Shown here piece after piece: positions 1-8,539 of a stretch of 64,000 bases of DNA (within the stretch, counting starts at the first letter, position 1; each line of letters begins with the position of its first letter). The position numbers and the translations under genes are program-made. The notes below the pieces were generated by a model, which saw only the letters and a program-made list of their open reading frames with translations, did no database searches and was not told the DNA's origin. Location: positions 83,886-147,885 of the forward strand of contig NZ_JBBWVE010000016.1 in the NCBI RefSeq assembly GCF_041903755.1, in the 5' to 3' direction. Source of the DNA: Thiocapsa roseilacustris (GTDB taxonomy: Bacteria; Pseudomonadota; Gammaproteobacteria; Chromatiales; Chromatiaceae).

Positions 1-342
1 GATCGGATTGCGGCCAACGGGGATGTTGCCAACAAGATCGGGACCTACGGCCTAGCGATCCTCGCGAAACATCACGGCGTCAAATTCATGGTCGCGGCAC
101 CCACGTCCACCATCGACATGGAGGTCGCCCGCGGCAAGGAGATTCCGATCGAGGAGCGCGATCCGGAAGAGCTGCTGAGCTGCGGCGAGCGGCGTCTTGC
201 ACCCGCCGGGTGTATCGCCCGTAACCCCGTCTTCGACGTCACACCGGCGGAGCTGGTCGATGCCCTCGTGACCGAGCGCGGCGTGGTGCTTCACCCGACC
301 AAGGAGAAGATCCGGGCCTTGATGGGTGGCTTCGGGCTCTAA
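1..342 (+). CDS. mtnA: S-methyl-5-thioribose-1-phosphate isomerase, C-terminal part
   Basis: Only the last 113 codons lie in the window; the gene is cut by the left edge. The protein isomerises methylthioribose-1-phosphate to methylthioribulose-1-phosphate in methionine salvage. The visible part has the family signatures NGDVANKIGTYGLA and FMVAAPTSTID and ends in MGGFGL, as MtnA proteins do; family members are about 345 residues. The stop codon TAA (340-342) is the first three bases of a TAAACCGCG-family repeat. The next pathway enzymes, mtnB, mtnD and mtnC, lie about 60 kb away at 60637-62486 instead of beside it. Confidence 0.93.
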   Translation, partial: DRIAANGDVANKIGTYGLAILAKHHGVKFMVAAPTSTIDMEVARGKEIPIEERDPEELLSCGERRLAPAGCIARNPVFDVTPAELVDALVTERGVVLHPTKEKIRALMGGFGL

Positions 343-424
343 ACCGCGTCCGGAGCGATATGCGTCGTTTTGGGATTGGACCAGCCTCGGCCTGATCCTT
401 GAGCGTCGGAGGTGACGCGGTTTA
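340..424. repeat. TAAACCGCG-family inverted repeat, copy E1
   Basis: An 85 bp element with left end TAAACCGCGTCCGG and right end GACGCGGTTTA. The left terminus provides the mtnA stop codon. The interior motif GCGATATGCGTCGTTTT recurs in E3, E10 and, more weakly, E13. No coding sequence is seen inside it. Confidence 0.85.
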
Positions 425-462
425 GACGGGACGGTCGGATTCTTCCGGCCGCTCCCTGACCC

Positions 463-663
463 TTACTCTCGGCTGCGGCGCAGCGTCACGCTCTCCCCGC
501 CGATACCCCAGTTGTCGGTCTCCACCTCGTCGATGACGACCATCGTCGTCTGCGGATTCTTGCCGAGCACGTCGACCAGCAGCTGTGTGACGCCCTTGAT
601 GAGTGCCGCCTTCTGCTCCGCGGTCGCACCCTCGCGGGTGATCTTGATGTTGACGTAGGGCAT
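463..663 (-). CDS. 4-oxalocrotonate tautomerase family protein
   Basis: A 66-residue protein of the tautomerase superfamily, matching the usual 60-80 residue 4-OT subunit. The start at 663 is chosen because it gives MPYVNIKITREG, placing the catalytic amino-terminal proline directly after the initiator Met; a longer reading frame upstream would bury it. A conserved Arg follows at residue 10. These enzymes form hexamers and catalyse keto-enol tautomerisation; the substrate here is unknown. It is a single gene on the minus strand with no clear operon partner. Upstream lies a REP-type repeat (812-928). Confidence 0.85.
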   Translation of the reverse strand: MPYVNIKITREGATAEQKAALIKGVTQLLVDVLGKNPQTTMVVIDEVETDNWGIGGESVTLRRSRE

Positions 664-811
664 GTCGGTCTCCGGTTGATCCGAGCGGGATAAGGAAACA
701 GCGAAAAACAAAACGACGTGACCGGGGATGGCCGGGGCTGCACATAAACCCGCTCACGTCGCTGATTGCAGCAGTGAGTGTATAAGGAACGATTCTAAAA
801 CAACCGAAACA

Positions 812-928
812 CGTAGGATGGGTAGAGCGAAGCGAAACCCATCCAGCCCGCGCCAAGCGCATCAGACCGAAACCCGGCAACGCGGCGGTTTGGAGGATGG
901 GTTTCGCTGACGCTCTACCCATCCTACG
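812..928. repeat. GTAG-headed REP pair (BIME-like), family R1
   Basis: Two inverted arms face each other: left GTAGGATGGGTAGAGCGAAG at 813 onward and right GCTCTACCCATCCTAC ending near 927, separated by about 50 bp. Each arm is a hairpin (GATGGGT ... ACCCATC) headed by GTAG. This is the architecture of REPs mobilised by RAYT (Y1 HUH) transposases; no RAYT gene is in the window. The rest of 664-1033 shows no gene. Confidence 0.8.
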
Positions 929-1033
929 CGTTCATCTAGGCGTTCACCTTGTTTCTGAATCGTCACTAAGTCCGGATTGCCGACCTCTGCGATGCCGCCT
1001 ACCCGAAAGACTTCATGACACTCCGGACGCGGT

Positions 1034-2173
1034 TCACTCCGGAGCCAAGAGACGTTCGAGGATGCCGCCGTAGATGCCGGAGAGCTCGTCGAGCTCCGCG
1101 ACTCCGACGCATTCGTTGACCTGATGGATGGTGGTGTTGACCGGCCCCAGCTCGACAACCTGAGCGCCGGTGGGTCCGATGAAGCGCCCGTCGGAGGTGC
1201 CGCCGCTCGTCGAGAGCTGGGTCTGGATGCCGGTGACCGCGGCGATCGACGCGCGGCTGGCGGCAACCAGCTCGCCGGCCGGTGTCAGGAAGGGGTTTCC
1301 CGAGAGCCGCCACTCAAGCGCGTAGTCGAAATCACCGGCGTCGAGGATCGAGCGCACGCGCGCCTGGATGGTTTCCGGGTCCAACTCGGTGGAGAAGCGG
1401 AGGTTGAACTGGGCCTCGAGCTGCCCCGGGATCACGTTCTCCGCGCCCGTTCCCATGTTCAGGTTGGCGATCTGAAAGCTGGTGGGCGGGAAGTGATCGT
1501 TGCCCTGATCCCAGACCTCGGCGCAGAGTGCGGCCAAGGTGTCGACGCAGGCGTGGAAAGGGTTCTTGGCCAGGTGCGGATAGGCGACGTGGCCTTGTTT
1601 GCCCTGCACCCGCAGGACGCCGTTCAGACTCCCGCGTCGACCGTTCTTGATGGTGTCGCCGAGGCGCTCGCGCGCCGAGGGTTCGCCGACCAAGGCATAG
1701 TCGATCTTCTCGCCGCGCTGCTCCAAACGCTCCACGACACGGCGGGTCCCGTCCACGGACGGCCCTTCCTCGTCGCTTGTGATGAGGAAGGCGATGGATC
1801 CGCGATGGTCCGGATGATCGCCGACGAACGCTTCCACTGCGGTGATCATGGCCGCGAGCGAGCCCTTCATGTCGCAGGCGCCGCGCCCGAACAGACGGCC
1901 GTCGCGGATGGTCGGCTCGAAGGGGGCCGAGGTCCACTGCTCGATCGGGCCGGTCGGAACCACGTCCGTGTGACCGGCGAAGCAAAAGAGCGGGCCGTCA
2001 TCGCCGCGTCTGGCCCAAAGGTTGGCGACCTCCCCGAAAGGCATCTCCTCGATCCGAAAACCGATCGCGGCCAGCCGCTCGGCCATGAGGGCCTGGCAGC
2101 CCGCGTCGTCGGGTGTGACGGAAGGGCGGCGGATCAGCTCGCCCGCCAGCTTCAGTGTCGGGGACATCGACAT
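1034..2173 (-). CDS. dapE: Succinyl-diaminopimelate desuccinylase
   Basis: A 379-residue M20-family dizinc hydrolase, the normal DapE length. It removes succinate from N-succinyl-LL-diaminopimelate in lysine and peptidoglycan precursor synthesis. Visible motifs are GHTDVVPTG (metal-binding His68 and Asp70), GRGACDMKG with the bridging Asp, TSDEEGPSVDG with the catalytic and metal-binding Glu pair, and a late GGTSDGRF. The start codon overlaps the stop of the upstream arsC-like gene by one base (TGATG), so translation is probably coupled. A second in-frame ATG two codons later (2167) is an alternative start. It is the last gene of the dapC-dapD-arsC-dapE run. Confidence 0.95.
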   Translation of the reverse strand: MSMSPTLKLAGELIRRPSVTPDDAGCQALMAERLAAIGFRIEEMPFGEVANLWARRGDDGPLFCFAGHTDVVPTGPIEQWTSAPFEPTIRDGRLFGRGACDMKGSLAAMITAVEAFVGDHPDHRGSIAFLITSDEEGPSVDGTRRVVERLEQRGEKIDYALVGEPSARERLGDTIKNGRRGSLNGVLRVQGKQGHVAYPHLAKNPFHACVDTLAALCAEVWDQGNDHFPPTSFQIANLNMGTGAENVIPGQLEAQFNLRFSTELDPETIQARVRSILDAGDFDYALEWRLSGNPFLTPAGELVAASRASIAAVTGIQTQLSTSGGTSDGRFIGPTGAQVVELGPVNTTIHQVNECVGVAELDELSGIYGGILERLLAPE

Positions 2174-2517
2174 CAGCCGAGTAGCCTCTCGTAATCGGTT
2201 TCCGAGAAACCCGCGTGTCGAACTTCGCCCGTGTCGAGCAAGGGTCGACGAATGATCGACGGGGTCTCCCGCATGACCCGGATCGCGGCCTCTGTATCCA
2301 TACCCTCGCGCACGTCCTCGGGCAGCTTGCGCCAGATCGTGCCCCGACGGTTCACGAGCGTCTCCCAGCCTAGCTCCTCGACCCAGCTGCGCAAGCGGGT
2401 CTCGTCGATCCCTTCGCGTTTGTAATCGTGGAACCGATAGTCGACGCCATGCGCGTCCAGCCAGACGCGGGCCTTCTTCATGGTGTCGCAGTTGGGAATC
2501 CCGTAGAGCTCGACCAC
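2173..2517 (-). CDS. ArsC/Spx-family reductase (YffB-like)
   Basis: A 114-residue thioredoxin-fold protein of the ArsC/YffB group. It starts ELYGIPNCDTMKKAR with the reactive cysteine at residue 10 and has a late PSIIRRPLL, the usual cis-proline region. YffB-like proteins are commonly found beside dapE in gammaproteobacteria and are thought to be glutathione-dependent thiol reductases, not true arsenate reductases. The start is GTG at 2517 because homology begins at once; only three bases separate it from repeat E2, so the upstream leader is repeat DNA and no Shine-Dalgarno sequence is visible. The stop overlaps the dapE start. Confidence 0.85.
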   Translation of the reverse strand: MVELYGIPNCDTMKKARVWLDAHGVDYRFHDYKREGIDETRLRSWVEELGWETLVNRRGTIWRKLPEDVREGMDTEAAIRVMRETPSIIRRPLLDTGEVRHAGFSETDYERLLG

Positions 2518-2520
2518 GTC

Positions 2521-2609
2521 TTTAAACCGCGCCCGGTGCGGTATGCGTCATTTGGTGGATGGCTTGGCCGCGCCGGCTCCGACGACTGTCGGAGCCGGCG
2601 CGGTTTAAA
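2521..2609. repeat. TAAACCGCG-family inverted repeat, copy E2
   Basis: An 89 bp element with ends TTTAAACCGCGCC and GGCGCGGTTTAAA. Inside, 2572-2599 is a perfect 12 bp hairpin with a GACT loop. It is paired with E3 across a 20 nt AT-rich spacer (2610-2629), between dapD and the arsC-like gene. It shares the GCCCGGTGCGGTATGCG core with E12 and, in inverse orientation, E11 and E15. Confidence 0.88.
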
Positions 2610-2629
2610 GGATTAAACATCTTAAATTC

Positions 2630-2713
2630 TAAACCGCGTCTCACTGGGATCAAGGATATCTCCGAAGCTAAACGAACAATGAAAACGACGCATCTCGCTC
2701 TGGACGCGGTTTA
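2630..2713. repeat. TAAACCGCG-family inverted repeat, copy E3
   Basis: An 84 bp element, ends TAAACCGCGTC and GACGCGGTTTA. Read on the minus strand its terminus gives the TAA stop of dapD (2711-2713). Its reverse complement carries the GATGCGTCGTTTT core seen in E1. Confidence 0.88.
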
Positions 2714-3532
2714 GATATCCCGAAGCAGCTCGTTGAGACCGACCTTTCCGCGGGTCTTCTCGTCGACCTGTTTGATGATGACCGCGCAATAGAGGCTGTG
2801 ACTTCCGTCCTTGGCCGGGAGACTGCCGGGGACGACCACGGCGCCGGGCGGGACGCGGCCGTAGAGGATCTCCCCGGTCTCGCGGTTGTAGATCTTGGTG
2901 CTTTGACCGATGTAGACGCCCATCGACAGCACGGCACCCTCGCCGACGATCACGCCTTCGACGACCTCGGAGCGTGCACCGATGAAGCAGTTGTCTTCGA
3001 TGATGGTCGGTGCGGCCTGCACCGGCTCGAGTACGCCGCCGATCCCGACACCGCCGGAGAGATGGACGTTCTTGCCGATCTGCGCACAGGAGCCGACGGT
3101 CGCCCAGGTGTCGACCATGGTGCCCGAGTCGACATAGGCGCCGATGTTGACGTAGGAGGGCATGAGCACGCAGCTCGATGCGATGTAGGCGCCTTTGCGC
3201 GCGGTCGCCGGCGGCACGACCCGAACCCCGCCGTCGCGGAACTCGCGTGAGTTGGTGTCGGCAAACTTGGAGGCGACCTTGTCGTAATAGTTGGTGAAAC
3301 CGCCCTTGATGAAGCTGTTGTCTTCGATCCGGAACGACAGCAGGACCGCCTTCTTGAGCCATTCGTGGACGACCCAGTCGCCGTCGCGCTTCTCGGCGAC
3401 CCGCAGCTCCCCGCGGTCGAGCCGCTCGATGGTGTCCTGCACGGCATCGCGCACGCGGGTCTCGACCGTGCGCGGGGTGATCTCGGCGCGTCGCTCGAAG
3501 GCCTCTTCAATGATGGATTGCTGGTCGCTCAT
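2711..3532 (-). CDS. dapD: 2,3,4,5-tetrahydropyridine-2,6-dicarboxylate N-succinyltransferase
   Basis: A 273-residue trimeric acyltransferase, standard DapD length. It transfers succinate from succinyl-CoA to tetrahydrodipicolinate in the succinylase branch of lysine biosynthesis. The N-terminal helical domain (about 1-100) is followed by a left-handed beta-helix with hexapeptide repeats (GAYVDSGTMVDTWATVGSCA, then IIEDNCFIGARSEVVEGVIV) and a C-terminal end LNELLRDI. It sits between dapC and the arsC-like gene on the same strand. Its stop codon is contributed by repeat E3, so the repeat begins exactly where the coding sequence ends. Confidence 0.96.
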   Translation of the reverse strand: MSDQQSIIEEAFERRAEITPRTVETRVRDAVQDTIERLDRGELRVAEKRDGDWVVHEWLKKAVLLSFRIEDNSFIKGGFTNYYDKVASKFADTNSREFRDGGVRVVPPATARKGAYIASSCVLMPSYVNIGAYVDSGTMVDTWATVGSCAQIGKNVHLSGGVGIGGVLEPVQAAPTIIEDNCFIGARSEVVEGVIVGEGAVLSMGVYIGQSTKIYNRETGEILYGRVPPGAVVVPGSLPAKDGSHSLYCAVIIKQVDEKTRGKVGLNELLRDI

Positions 3533-3630
3533 GGGGTGTTCTCTGTTGTCGTGTTGAAGACCTCGGCAAACGCAGGTCTCGTGAATGTGAATCGCAAAGG
3601 CGCGAAAGGCTCAAATTGAAGACGATGCCG

Positions 3631-4851
3631 TCAGAGCCGCTCCAGGCAGCGTCGAATCCGATACGCGGCATCCACGCACTCGTCCAGCGGCGGGACCAGG
3701 GCAAGCCGGATGCGGTTCCTCCCCGGGTCGGCCCCGTCGACGACACGGGAGAGGTAACGGCCCGGCAGGACCGTCAGGTTCTCCTCGGCGAAGAGGCGTG
3801 CGGCGAAGTCGGTGTCCGGGATCGGTGTCTGTGGCCAAAGGTAGAAGCCGGCCTTCGGCGGCGCTAGGCCAAGCGCGTCCCCGAGGATCTCCAGGACCGC
3901 GCCGAGCTTCTCGCGATAGAGTCGGCGGTTCTCTTGCACATGGGCCTCGTCGCTCCATGCCGCGATGCTGGCATGTTGATGGGGCAGGGGCATGGCGCAG
4001 CCGTGATAGGTGCGGTAGGCGAAGAAGCCGCGGATCAGCTCCGCATCGCCCGCAACGAATCCCGAGCGTAGACCCGGTGCGTTGGAGCGCTTCGAGAGGC
4101 TATGGAAGACGATGCAGCGACTGAATGCGGTGTTGCCGATAGCGGCCGAGACCTGGAGCAACCCGAGCGGCGGGTCGGATTCGTCCAGATAGAGCTCGGA
4201 GTAGCATTCATCCGAGGCGATGACGAAGTCGTGCCGGTGCGCGAGCTCGATGAGACGTGCATAGGTCGCCTGATCGAGCAGGGCGCCGGTCGGATTGCCG
4301 GGCGAGCAAATGTACAGCAACCGGCAAGACCGCCAGGTCGCATCGTCAACCGCTTCGAAATCCGGGACGAAGCCATTCGCCGCCTCGCAGGCGAGATAGC
4401 GCGGCTGTGCGCCGGCGAGGAATGCCGCACCCTCATAGATCTGGTAAAAGGGGTTGGGCATCAAGACCAGCGCGTCCTGCGATTGATCGATCACGGCTTG
4501 CGCGAAGGCGAAGAGAGCCTCGCGGGTGCCGTTCACCGGCAGGATCTGCGTTGCCGGGTCGATACCGAGTCTGCCCGGCCCCGTCGAGCCGGCCGTCCCG
4601 AGCTCGAATCGCTTCGAGAGCCAGGCCGCGATCGTCTCGCGCAGGGCCGGGGTGCCGCGCGTCGTCGGATAGACGGCGAGCTGATGCAGGTGCGCGATCA
4701 GCGCATCCGTGACGAGCGCCGGGGTCGGATGTTTCGGCTCCCCGATGGAAAGCGCGATGTGGTGGCGATCGGCCGGCGGAACCAGCCCGTGCTTCAGCGC
4801 GGCGAGTCGTTCGAAAGGGTAGGGCTGCAAGCGCCCGAGATCCGAGTTCAT
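3631..4851 (-). CDS. dapC: Succinyldiaminopimelate transaminase
   Basis: A 406-residue fold-type I PLP aminotransferase. In the succinylase lysine pathway it makes N-succinyl-LL-diaminopimelate from the keto precursor. Motifs are SIGEPKHPTP near the N-terminus, CSPGNPTG, ASDECYSELY (the Asp contacts the pyridine nitrogen), and HSLSKRSNAPGLRSG, with the PLP lysine around residue 250. The start at 4851 gives MNSDLGRLQPYPFERL, typical for DapC; longer frames run into the divergent VOC gene. It heads the dapC-dapD-arsC-dapE series, which supports the DapC call over a general aspartate-type aminotransferase. About 100 bp separate it from dapD. Confidence 0.92.
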   Translation of the reverse strand: MNSDLGRLQPYPFERLAALKHGLVPPADRHHIALSIGEPKHPTPALVTDALIAHLHQLAVYPTTRGTPALRETIAAWLSKRFELGTAGSTGPGRLGIDPATQILPVNGTREALFAFAQAVIDQSQDALVLMPNPFYQIYEGAAFLAGAQPRYLACEAANGFVPDFEAVDDATWRSCRLLYICSPGNPTGALLDQATYARLIELAHRHDFVIASDECYSELYLDESDPPLGLLQVSAAIGNTAFSRCIVFHSLSKRSNAPGLRSGFVAGDAELIRGFFAYRTYHGCAMPLPHQHASIAAWSDEAHVQENRRLYREKLGAVLEILGDALGLAPPKAGFYLWPQTPIPDTDFAARLFAEENLTVLPGRYLSRVVDGADPGRNRIRLALVPPLDECVDAAYRIRRCLERL

Positions 4852-4920
4852 CGGGTCATCCTGAGTTGGCGGTATAGTATAGGCGAACGTCCAAGCCGGC
4901 TCCATGCCGAGGGGGATCCG

Positions 4921-5295
4921 ATGCCGCTGATTCACTCCATCCATCACGTCAGTCTGATCGTCGCCGATGCCGCGCGGGCGCTCGACTTCTATCACGGGAT
5001 TCTTGGTCTTGAGCTTGATCGGGAACGTCCGGATCTGTCCTTCCCCGGGGCCTGGCTTTGGGTGGGCGATCAGCAGATCCACCTGCTCGAGCTGCCGAAC
5101 CCGGATCCGGTGGCGGGCCGTCCCGAGCACGGCGGCCGGGACCGACATCTCGCGATGCGGGTGAGCGGCTTGGACGAAATGACCGCGCGGCTCAAGTCCG
5201 CCGGCCTCGCTTATACCCTCAGTCGCTCGGGGCGACGGGCGCTATTCTGTCGCGATCCGGACGGCAACGCGCTCGAGTTGATCGAGACCGGGTGA
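4921..5295 (+). CDS. VOC-family (glyoxalase-like) protein
   Basis: A 124-residue vicinal oxygen chelate protein. It opens with IHSIHHVSLIVADAARALDF and ends with CRDPDGNALELIETG, the beta-alpha-beta-beta-beta pattern of VOC half-modules; His8 or His9 and the late Glu are likely metal ligands. It may be a dioxygenase, glyoxalase or resistance-type protein; the sequence does not say which. It is divergent from dapC with only about 70 bp between them, so the two promoters must overlap. The start at 4921 is the only ATG that gives a normal VOC N-terminus. Confidence 0.85.
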   Translation: MPLIHSIHHVSLIVADAARALDFYHGILGLELDRERPDLSFPGAWLWVGDQQIHLLELPNPDPVAGRPEHGGRDRHLAMRVSGLDEMTARLKSAGLAYTLSRSGRRALFCRDPDGNALELIETG

Positions 5296-5322
5296 GGCGC
5301 CGAGCCATCTCCCCGAGCGACC

Positions 5323-5892
5323 TTAGAATCCCCTGAAATACCAGTGGTTGTCCCAGCCGGGCGGCGCAAAGATCGACGGCTCGTCGGCCGGGGTGTCGGG
5401 CGACGTCGCGCCGCTGCCGGTCTCCGGTAGTGTGGGCATCCCGGTAACCCACGGCCAAGGCGGCGGAAGCTGAGCGGGTCCGAGACTGCGAAAGAGCTCG
5501 CGCTCCTGATCCATGAATTCGAGACGGTCGGCACGTCGACGGCGTACATCCTCCTCCCACGCCTCCTGCTGAGCGGCGGCCCTCGGATTGTTGGCACGCC
5601 GGCGCGCCTCGTAGGCATTGCGCGTCGCCTCCCGCCTGGCCTCCCACGCCTGTCGTTGGGCGCGAACCTCGTCGAGCCAAGGTGTCGGCGTGATCCCCGA
5701 AATCGGGTCGCCGAAGGTCTGGCTGACCGGCTGGATGGGCAGGACGAGGCTCTCGTCGGCTGCGGTGGCGGCGGGGATCGACAGGAGTCCGACGAGCAGC
5801 ACAGCGGCGCCGAGTCGCACGCACTTCAAGCGAGCCTTCAAGTGTGTCGGTCTGCCGAGTCCGACGCGATCGCGAGGCTCAGCGCGTCCCAT
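5323..5892 (-). CDS. Predicted secreted Arg/Ala-rich protein of unknown function
   Basis: A 189-residue protein I do not recognise. Residues about 18-44 look like a signal peptide (basic KARLK, hydrophobic VLLVGLLSI, cleavage near ATA-ADES). The mature part has a charged, probably helical stretch full of Arg, Ala and Glu (RAQRQAWEARREATRNAYEA), then a Pro-rich tail ending PPGWDNHWYFRGF. The chosen ATG at 5892 overlaps the end of glnD by 14 bases, suggesting co-transcription; a later start inside the basic region is possible. The aromatic C-terminus might be an outer-membrane or periplasmic feature, which is inference only. Confidence 0.6.
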   Translation of the reverse strand: MGRAEPRDRVGLGRPTHLKARLKCVRLGAAVLLVGLLSIPAATAADESLVLPIQPVSQTFGDPISGITPTPWLDEVRAQRQAWEARREATRNAYEARRRANNPRAAAQQEAWEEDVRRRRADRLEFMDQERELFRSLGPAQLPPPWPWVTGMPTLPETGSGATSPDTPADEPSIFAPPGWDNHWYFRGF

Positions 5893-8539
5893 GGCCTTCC
5901 AGCCGATCGTGGATCTCGCGTCGCAGGCAGGACAGGGCGGTCTCGCAGGTGATGGGGGTTTCGTCGCCGTTGGTGATGAAGAAGACATCGTCGACCTCGG
6001 CACCGACCGTCGCGATCTTGGCGTTCTGTAGGCGGATGCCGCAATCCTGGAAGACCGCGCCGACTTCCGCGAGCAGGCCGGGGCGATCCAGGGTGGCGAG
6101 CCGCATGATGGTGCGGCGGTTTGGCTCGTCGGTGGAAAAGGTCACCCGCGTCTCCGTGGGAAAATACCGATGGCGTCTCGGCATGGAGCGTGCAACTTGG
6201 ATCTCCTCCCCGGCATCCTCGGCGAGATCCGCAACCAAGCAGGATCGAATCTCTTCCATCCTCAAGGTGTCGTGGATCGGGCTGCCGTCCTGGTCCAACA
6301 CCTGGTAGGTGTTGACCGCCATTCCGCCGTCTGTGGTCATGATGCGAGCATCCATGATGCTGAGGCCGACCTGATCCAGCAGCGCCGTGATGCGTCCGAA
6401 GAGGTTTGCGCGGTCGGCGGTGTAGATGAAGATCTCGGTCCCCCCGCGCGCCGTGACCGGGCGAATGACCACGAGCGGCAGTTGATCGGGCTCGCACGCA
6501 AGGATCTGGCGTGTCTGCCAGGCGATCTCGTCCGGGGAGTTGTGCAGGAATAGATCCAGGCTGAATCTGTTCCAGAGCCGATTGCAGGCGGCGGGATCCC
6601 CGCCGTAGCGCGCGACCAGACGCCGAGCCTCGGTCTGCTTCTGCTGAATCAGCTCGTCCTGGGCTTGGGGGTTCTCGAGACCGCGCAGCAGCGCGCGGCG
6701 TGTTCCGTGATACAGCTCGCGCAGCAGGGCGTCTTTCCAACTGTTCCAACGCTCGGGATTGGTCGCTCGGGCATCCGCCACCGTCAACAGATAAAGATAA
6801 TCCAAGCGAGTCGGGTCGCCGACGATGGCGGCGAAGGACTGGATCACCTCCGGATCGCTGATGTCTTTGCGTTGCGCCGTCATCGACATCAGCAGATGTT
6901 TCTCCACCAGCCAGCCGACGAGCCGACTGTCGAACTCGGGCAGACCGTGGAGCCGACAGAAGGTGCGGGCGTCGTCGGCGCCGAGCAGCGAATGGTCTCC
7001 GCCGCGCCCCTTCGCGATGTCGTGAAAGAGACCCGCGAGATACAGGAGCTCAAGCTTGGGGATACGCCTGGCGATCGCGCTGCAGAGCGGGAACTCGTCG
7101 TCGTGCTTGGTGACGGTGAAGCGGCGCAGATTGCGCAGAAGCGACAGCGTGTGCTCGTCGACCGTGTAGACGTGCAGCAGATCGTACTGCATACGTCCGA
7201 CGATGTTGGCGAACGCCGGGATGTAGGCGGCCAGCACGCCGTAACGGTTCATGCGTCGAATCGCATGGGTGAGCCCGCCGGGGTGACGCAGGATCTCCAT
7301 GAAGAGACTGCGCGCGCGTAGATCGGCTCGGAAGTCATCGTCGATGCGGTGGCGGTTCTCGCGGATCAGCCGGATGGTACTGGCACGTACGCCTTCGAGC
7401 TGCGTGTGGACCTGCAGGACATGAAAGATCTCGAGGAGGGCGATCGGATAGCGCTGAAAAACACTCGCCGAGGTTACCTCGAGATAGCCGCTGCGAGACT
7501 GGAAGCGCTTGTTGACCGGTACCGGGGGGCCGATGTCGTCATGCAGGAGAATCGCCTCGCGAAACAACTGAAGCAGCATCTCGTTGAGCCGATTGAGCTC
7601 CTGGACGGTGCGATAGTATTGCTGCATCAACTGCTCGACGGCGAGGTTGTTCGCCCCGTCTTCGAAGCCGAACTGGGTGGCGAGGGTCCGCTGATACTCG
7701 AACAGGAGGCGGTCCTCGCGCCGCCCGGCGATGCGGTGCAGCGCGAAGCGGATTCGCCACAGCAGTGTTTGCCCGTCGATCAGCGTGCCGTATTCGGATT
7801 CGGTCAAGAAACCGTGACCCACCAGCTCATGCAAGGTCTCTGCGTTGAAGTGGCGCTTGGCGACCCAGCCGATCATCTGGATATCGCGCAAGCCGCCCGG
7901 GTTCTCCTTGATGTTGGGCTCGAGGTTGTAGGCGGTGCCGCCGTATTTCTGCCAACGCGTGCGTTGCTCCCGGGTCTTGGCGGCGAAGAATTGCTCGCTG
8001 TCCCACATCCGCTCGGGGCTGACGACCTCGCGCATCCGATGGCACAGCGCGCTGCTGCCGCGAATCAGGCGCGCCTCCATCATGTTCGTCATGACGGTCA
8101 CGTCGTCCGCGGCCTCGCGTGCACACTCCTCGGAGGTTCGCACGCTGTGCCCGACCTCTAGGCCGATGTCCCACAGACAGGTCACGAGCCCTTCCAGGGG
8201 CGCTGCAAGATGCGCGTCGGCATTGGCTTCGACGATGACTAGGATGTCGATGTCGGAGGCGGGCTGGAGCTCCCGTCGACCGTATCCGCCGACGGCGACC
8301 AAGGCGGCGTCCTCGGTTTCGCCGAGGTGGTAGTCCCAGACCTCGCGCAGGACGTCGTCGATGAGAAGACTGCGTCCGAGGACCAGGTTCGCCACCGGTG
8401 TGCCCCGATCGAAGTCCGCGAAGAGTCGTTCGCGCCCGGCCCTGAGACGGTCCTTCCAATCGGCGATCAGTGCCGTTGGATTGTCGGCGGTCGTCGCCTC
8501 CGTGGCCACCCACGGCGAGGGGCGCGGTGCAGCGCTCAT
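5879..8539 (-). CDS. glnD: Bifunctional uridylyltransferase / uridylyl-removing enzyme GlnD
   Basis: An 886-residue nitrogen sensor that uridylylates PII when glutamine is low and removes UMP when it is high. Domains in order: nucleotidyltransferase with GGYGRREL (84-91) and the catalytic DxD (Asp96, Asp98); a PII-uridylyltransferase linker region; an HD phosphohydrolase domain with GLFHDIAKGRGGDHS near 510; and two C-terminal ACT domains (about 700-780 and 810-886) that sense glutamine. Length matches the family. Its start overlaps the stop of map by four bases (ATGA), so map and glnD are translationally coupled, as in many gammaproteobacteria. Confidence 0.96.
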   Translation of the reverse strand: MSAAPRPSPWVATEATTADNPTALIADWKDRLRAGRERLFADFDRGTPVANLVLGRSLLIDDVLREVWDYHLGETEDAALVAVGGYGRRELQPASDIDILVIVEANADAHLAAPLEGLVTCLWDIGLEVGHSVRTSEECAREAADDVTVMTNMMEARLIRGSSALCHRMREVVSPERMWDSEQFFAAKTREQRTRWQKYGGTAYNLEPNIKENPGGLRDIQMIGWVAKRHFNAETLHELVGHGFLTESEYGTLIDGQTLLWRIRFALHRIAGRREDRLLFEYQRTLATQFGFEDGANNLAVEQLMQQYYRTVQELNRLNEMLLQLFREAILLHDDIGPPVPVNKRFQSRSGYLEVTSASVFQRYPIALLEIFHVLQVHTQLEGVRASTIRLIRENRHRIDDDFRADLRARSLFMEILRHPGGLTHAIRRMNRYGVLAAYIPAFANIVGRMQYDLLHVYTVDEHTLSLLRNLRRFTVTKHDDEFPLCSAIARRIPKLELLYLAGLFHDIAKGRGGDHSLLGADDARTFCRLHGLPEFDSRLVGWLVEKHLLMSMTAQRKDISDPEVIQSFAAIVGDPTRLDYLYLLTVADARATNPERWNSWKDALLRELYHGTRRALLRGLENPQAQDELIQQKQTEARRLVARYGGDPAACNRLWNRFSLDLFLHNSPDEIAWQTRQILACEPDQLPLVVIRPVTARGGTEIFIYTADRANLFGRITALLDQVGLSIMDARIMTTDGGMAVNTYQVLDQDGSPIHDTLRMEEIRSCLVADLAEDAGEEIQVARSMPRRHRYFPTETRVTFSTDEPNRRTIMRLATLDRPGLLAEVGAVFQDCGIRLQNAKIATVGAEVDDVFFITNGDETPITCETALSCLRREIHDRLEGHGTR

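Noticed and set aside
1124..2194. A long plus-strand frame opposite dapE
   Set aside because: It is an antisense shadow of dapE without family features, due to GC-rich codon use.
2572..2599. The perfect hairpin in E2 as an independent terminator of dapD
   Set aside because: It is upstream of neither end with a T-run and belongs to the interior of the repeat element.
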